From NCBI GenBank assembly GCA_947253135.1, contig CAMXYS010000030.1, positions 1 through 14,715 on the forward strand: 14,715 bases of DNA, given 5' to 3'. A program made the translations under genes and the position numbers. Positions 14,668 to 14,715 of the stretch are shown piece by piece (positions within the stretch are counted from its first letter, which is position 1; each line of letters opens with the position of its first letter). This DNA is from an uncultured Clostridia bacterium (GTDB taxonomy: Bacteria; Bacillota; Clostridia; Saccharofermentanales; Fastidiosipilaceae). Under the pieces are notes generated by a model. The model saw only the letters and a list, made by a program, of their open reading frames with translations. It was not told the DNA's origin and ran no database searches.

Positions 14668-14715
14668 CTGTCTCTTATACACATCTCCGAGCCCACGAGA
14701 CGTCCTGGATAATCT
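14668..14715. other. Unclipped Nextera adapter, i7 index and start of P7
   Basis: Bases 14668-14701 are the reverse complement of the Nextera read-2 adapter, beginning with the Tn5 mosaic end (14668-14686). Bases 14702-14711 (GTCCTGGATA) are a ten-base index, and ATCT at 14712-14715 is the start of the Illumina P7 sequence. Bases 14668-14711 are the exact reverse complement of 1-44. Confidence 0.98.

Overview
The window is a 14.7 kb assembly contig, probably from a Gram-positive, fermentative Firmicutes-type anaerobe of moderate G+C. The evidence is indirect: strong AGGAGG-type ribosome binding sites, a sortase-anchored surface protein, an oxygen-sensitive pyruvate formate-lyase, a Firmicutes-style lipoprotein-fed LivKHMGF importer and a YesM-type sensor kinase. 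I cannot name a genus. Both ends carry unclipped Illumina Nextera adapter (1-44 and 14668-14715), so only 45-14667 is biological sequence.

Left part, nearly all on the minus strand. Two tRNA genes (Gly-CCC then Thr-GGT) are transcribed from a consensus sigma-A-type promoter to a hairpin terminator. Next is a 717-residue secreted protein with four InlB/Flg_new-like repeats, a Thr-rich stalk and an atypical LARTG sorting signal. Upstream of it lies pflB, a complete glycyl-radical pyruvate formate-lyase. Its leader holds a 14-bp perfect palindrome of Crp/Fnr type centred at -41.5 from the predicted start site, plus a second palindrome. No pflA activase gene is adjacent.

Middle part. gpmA (glycolytic phosphoglycerate mutase, minus) and ppa (family I inorganic pyrophosphatase, plus) diverge from a shared 200-bp promoter region. 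ppa converges on a hydroxypyruvate-isomerase-family TIM-barrel gene (minus) through a bidirectional terminator.

Right part. A branched-chain-amino-acid-type ABC importer runs on the minus strand in the order livK-livH-livM-livG-livF. The four transporter genes overlap by a few bases, and a strong terminator separates the binding-protein gene from them. Divergent from livK is a membrane histidine kinase of the LytS/YesM class, cut off after its phospho-acceptor helix by the contig end. Its last 14 apparent residues are translated adapter.

The left and middle parts are central energy metabolism and the right part is nutrient import with a candidate sensor. I find no phage, IS, CRISPR or defence locus and no clearly new system. 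The most useful leads are the pflB control region, the LARTG surface protein, the liv/kinase divergon and the adapter-derived artefacts.
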